Assembly (NCBI RefSeq): GCF_004340205.1
Contig: NZ_SLWB01000002.1
Span: 62,001-126,000 of the forward strand
Direction: 5' to 3'
Origin: Acetobacteroides hydrogenigenes
Lineage (GTDB): Bacteria; Bacteroidota; Bacteroidia; Bacteroidales; ZOR0009
DNA length: 64,000 nt
Below the pieces are notes generated by a model, which did not search any database, had not been told where the DNA came from, and saw nothing but the letters and a program-made list of their open reading frames with translations. Numbering within the stretch: position 1 is the first letter of the stretch; each line of letters opens with the position of its first letter. The position numbers and the translations under genes are program-made. Shown here one piece after another: positions 62,293-64,000 of this stretch.

Positions 62293-63906
62293 ATGCGCAA
62301 CATCTCCCTACTAGCAGTTTTTATTTTTGTTAGCCTAATAGGTAACGCCCAGCAGGTTCCAGTAAATACTGCCAATACAGGTATTTATTCTTTTATCGAC
62401 GAGCTATCCAACGATGGCATAATAGATGTGGTATCGGTTACTAAACCTTACTATCGCATGGATATTTCCAAATGGCTACAGGAAGCCGATACAAAGAGGC
62501 AGATGCTATCGCAACGACAGCAAAAGGAATTAGCCTTCTACCTTAAGGATTACGGCAAGGAGCTGCATGCTGATAGAAATTTTAAGCGTCGTATAGATCT
62601 GCTTTACTATAAGGATACCCTGTTTTCGGCAACCATAAATCCAATATTGGGCCTTACAAAGGGTAAATATGGCGAACAAGATTACACCCATAGGTACAAC
62701 GGTATAGATGCATTTGGATATATCGGCAAGCATGTTGGCATTTGGGCCAGCTTTAGGGATAATTTCGAGAATGAGCCTTTAACCAAACCTGCCTACCTAA
62801 ACCAAGAGCTTGGAAAGAATAACATGCGCACATCGGCCGGATACGAGTACGACGAGATGCGTGGCGGTATATCGTACGGTTGGAGTTGGGGTAGCCTAGA
62901 ACTCGCCAAAGATCATATACAGTGGGGGTCGGGATATAGCGGAAACAATATTCTTTCGGGCCGTACACCATCGTTCCCCTATGTAATGCTAACGCTAACG
63001 CCCGTAAAATGGTTTAAGTTTAAGTATTTCCACGGAACGTTGGTTTCCGATGTGGTGGATAGCAGCAAGTCGTATCCTATTTCTGGAGCAAAATTCGAGA
63101 GAGAAGTTTTCCGAAATAAGTATATGGCAGCCAACATGTTTACGCTACTTCCCACACGTTGGTTAGAGTTCTCGTTTGGAAACTCAACTATCTATAGCGA
63201 TAATGGAATACACTTTACCTATCTCATACCTTTTATGTTCTACAGATCGTCGGACAGATCAACCTCTTCCAACAAATCGAATGGTATTGATAATAACTCA
63301 TTGCTTTTCTTCAACCTATACCTTAAGCCTATTAAGCACCTAAGCATCTATTCATCGGTATTTATTGATGAACTAGGCTTAAGCAGAATGTTTAGCAAAA
63401 CCGAGAATACCAACGAGGTTTCTATTAAAGTAGGAGGAAATCTGACCAACTGGCCTCTAAACAACATACAGGCAACGGTTGAATATACAAGAACCAACCC
63501 TTTCTGTTACAGGCATTACGTTCAAGCCTGTACATACGAGTCGAACAGCTACCTATTAGGCCATTACCTCGGCGACAATTCTGACGAGATATACACGGCG
63601 CTTACCGTAAAACCTATCAAAACGCTTTACCTTAAAGCATCATACACTAAAGCAAGAAAAGGCAAAACGTATAGTACCGATTTGATGAACAGTCCGGAAA
63701 GAAGGGGGCTTCCTTTTATGGATGAAGAGCGATGGATAAATAAAACCATCAGATTTACGGCAACCTACCAACCCATTAACGACCTATACATCAACTTTGG
63801 GGTAGAGAGCAGCGACATTAGCGGAGCTGATGCTAAACTTTACACACCAAAATTTTTACAGGGCAAAAACACAACTGTTTACGGTGGTATAAACATAGGA
63901 TTCTAG
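62293..63906 (+). CDS. Wzi-family capsule assembly outer-membrane protein
   Basis: A 537-residue outer-membrane barrel of the capsule assembly Wzi family. Signal peptide at 1-19 (ending LIGNAQ). Family segments near the start: QVPVNTANTGIYSFIDELSNDG in part (GIYSFIDELSNDGII), PYYRMDISKWLQEA; later YSWSWGSLELAKDHIQWGSGYSG in part (LELAKDHIQWGSGYSG) and MFTLLPTRWLEFSFGN. In E. coli Wzi attaches capsule to the cell surface. It is placed at the end of the locus, after the initiating transferase. Confidence 0.88.
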   Translation: MRNISLLAVFIFVSLIGNAQQVPVNTANTGIYSFIDELSNDGIIDVVSVTKPYYRMDISKWLQEADTKRQMLSQRQQKELAFYLKDYGKELHADRNFKRRIDLLYYKDTLFSATINPILGLTKGKYGEQDYTHRYNGIDAFGYIGKHVGIWASFRDNFENEPLTKPAYLNQELGKNNMRTSAGYEYDEMRGGISYGWSWGSLELAKDHIQWGSGYSGNNILSGRTPSFPYVMLTLTPVKWFKFKYFHGTLVSDVVDSSKSYPISGAKFEREVFRNKYMAANMFTLLPTRWLEFSFGNSTIYSDNGIHFTYLIPFMFYRSSDRSTSSNKSNGIDNNSLLFFNLYLKPIKHLSIYSSVFIDELGLSRMFSKTENTNEVSIKVGGNLTNWPLNNIQATVEYTRTNPFCYRHYVQACTYESNSYLLGHYLGDNSDEIYTALTVKPIKTLYLKASYTKARKGKTYSTDLMNSPERRGLPFMDEERWINKTIRFTATYQPINDLYINFGVESSDISGADAKLYTPKFLQGKNTTVYGGINIGF

Positions 63907-64000
63907 AAACGAATATAGGGAGTCGTTAGGCAGGAACCTGTATTAGGACCCATGATACACAATTTTTCATCTTTCATTCTTTAATTCTTCAATTTTTTAA
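63907..64000 (-). repeat. reverse-oriented heptad/ATGAAA tract at the right edge
   Basis: AGGGAGTCGTTAGG-like and TTTCATCTTTCATTC-like sequence, the reverse of the modules seen to the left. Truncated by the window end. Confidence 0.55.

Noticed and set aside
1-64000. tRNA, rRNA or riboswitch genes
   Set aside because: No tRNA-like T-arm with matching acceptor stem, rRNA signature, or known riboswitch core was recognised on reading both strands, although a short RNA gene could have been missed by eye.

Overview
This window is a chromosomal segment of a member of the Bacteroidota, most likely of the Bacteroidales. Support comes from a GldA-type ABC ATPase, Wzi-family capsule assembly and UpxY antiterminator proteins, a DppD-DppF fusion, a YeiH transporter with its LysR regulator, and several promoters matching the Bacteroidota -33 TTTG / -7 TAnnTTTG pattern. 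Start codons were usually chosen where the signal peptide or first domain begins, because Shine-Dalgarno sites are weak. No rRNA, tRNA, CRISPR array or intact transposase gene was seen.

Region 1 (1-27.5 kb) is mostly housekeeping. A tight minus-strand operon holds a lipoprotein, a thiamine-binding protein, a beta-barrel protein, RlpA and the start of ispG. It is followed by ribE, a PhoR-like kinase, lgt, ispD, an epimerase, a flavin-oxidase-like protein, a Cache/HAMP/GAF/PAS sensor, a fused peptide-ABC ATPase, hemW, a slipin, yeiH with a LysR regulator, an acyl-CoA ligase, gldA and a ROK glucokinase. Within it (19.3-21.5 kb) lie two copies of a structured intergenic repeat and a 21-bp tandem array.

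Region 2 (27.6-52.1 kb, resuming at 60.3-63.9 kb) is a large Wzx/Wzy-type surface polysaccharide locus. It begins with the export machinery (Wza-like, Wzc-like kinase). Next come enzymes for a dTDP-3-amino-3,6-dideoxyhexose (two ketoisomerase paralogues, an acyltransferase, an aminotransferase), a flippase and a glycosyltransferase. UpxY then starts a second block: a chimeric lipoprotein, an AT-rich island (about 38.5-48.7 kb) with a second flippase, a Wzy-like polymerase, a WbsX protein, glycosyltransferases and a kinase/phosphodiesterase pair, and finally native-composition glycosyltransferases around a radical SAM/SPASM protein. The initiating sugar-phosphate transferase and Wzi lie at the far right.

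Region 3 (52-60 kb) interrupts the locus with accessory genes (DinD, a RhuM-Fic protein, an HU-like protein, a P-loop ATPase behind three repeated palindromes) set in long non-coding stretches. These, and most gaps in the polysaccharide locus, are filled with degenerate heptanucleotide-phased repeats, octamer repeats and hairpin clusters.

The strongest candidates for undescribed biology are (i) a three-copy intergenic element whose stems are kept by compensatory changes, (ii) the heptad-phased intergenic repeats, including long nearly identical inverted copies on either side of the variable capsule segment, and (iii) the exact 21-bp tandem array.
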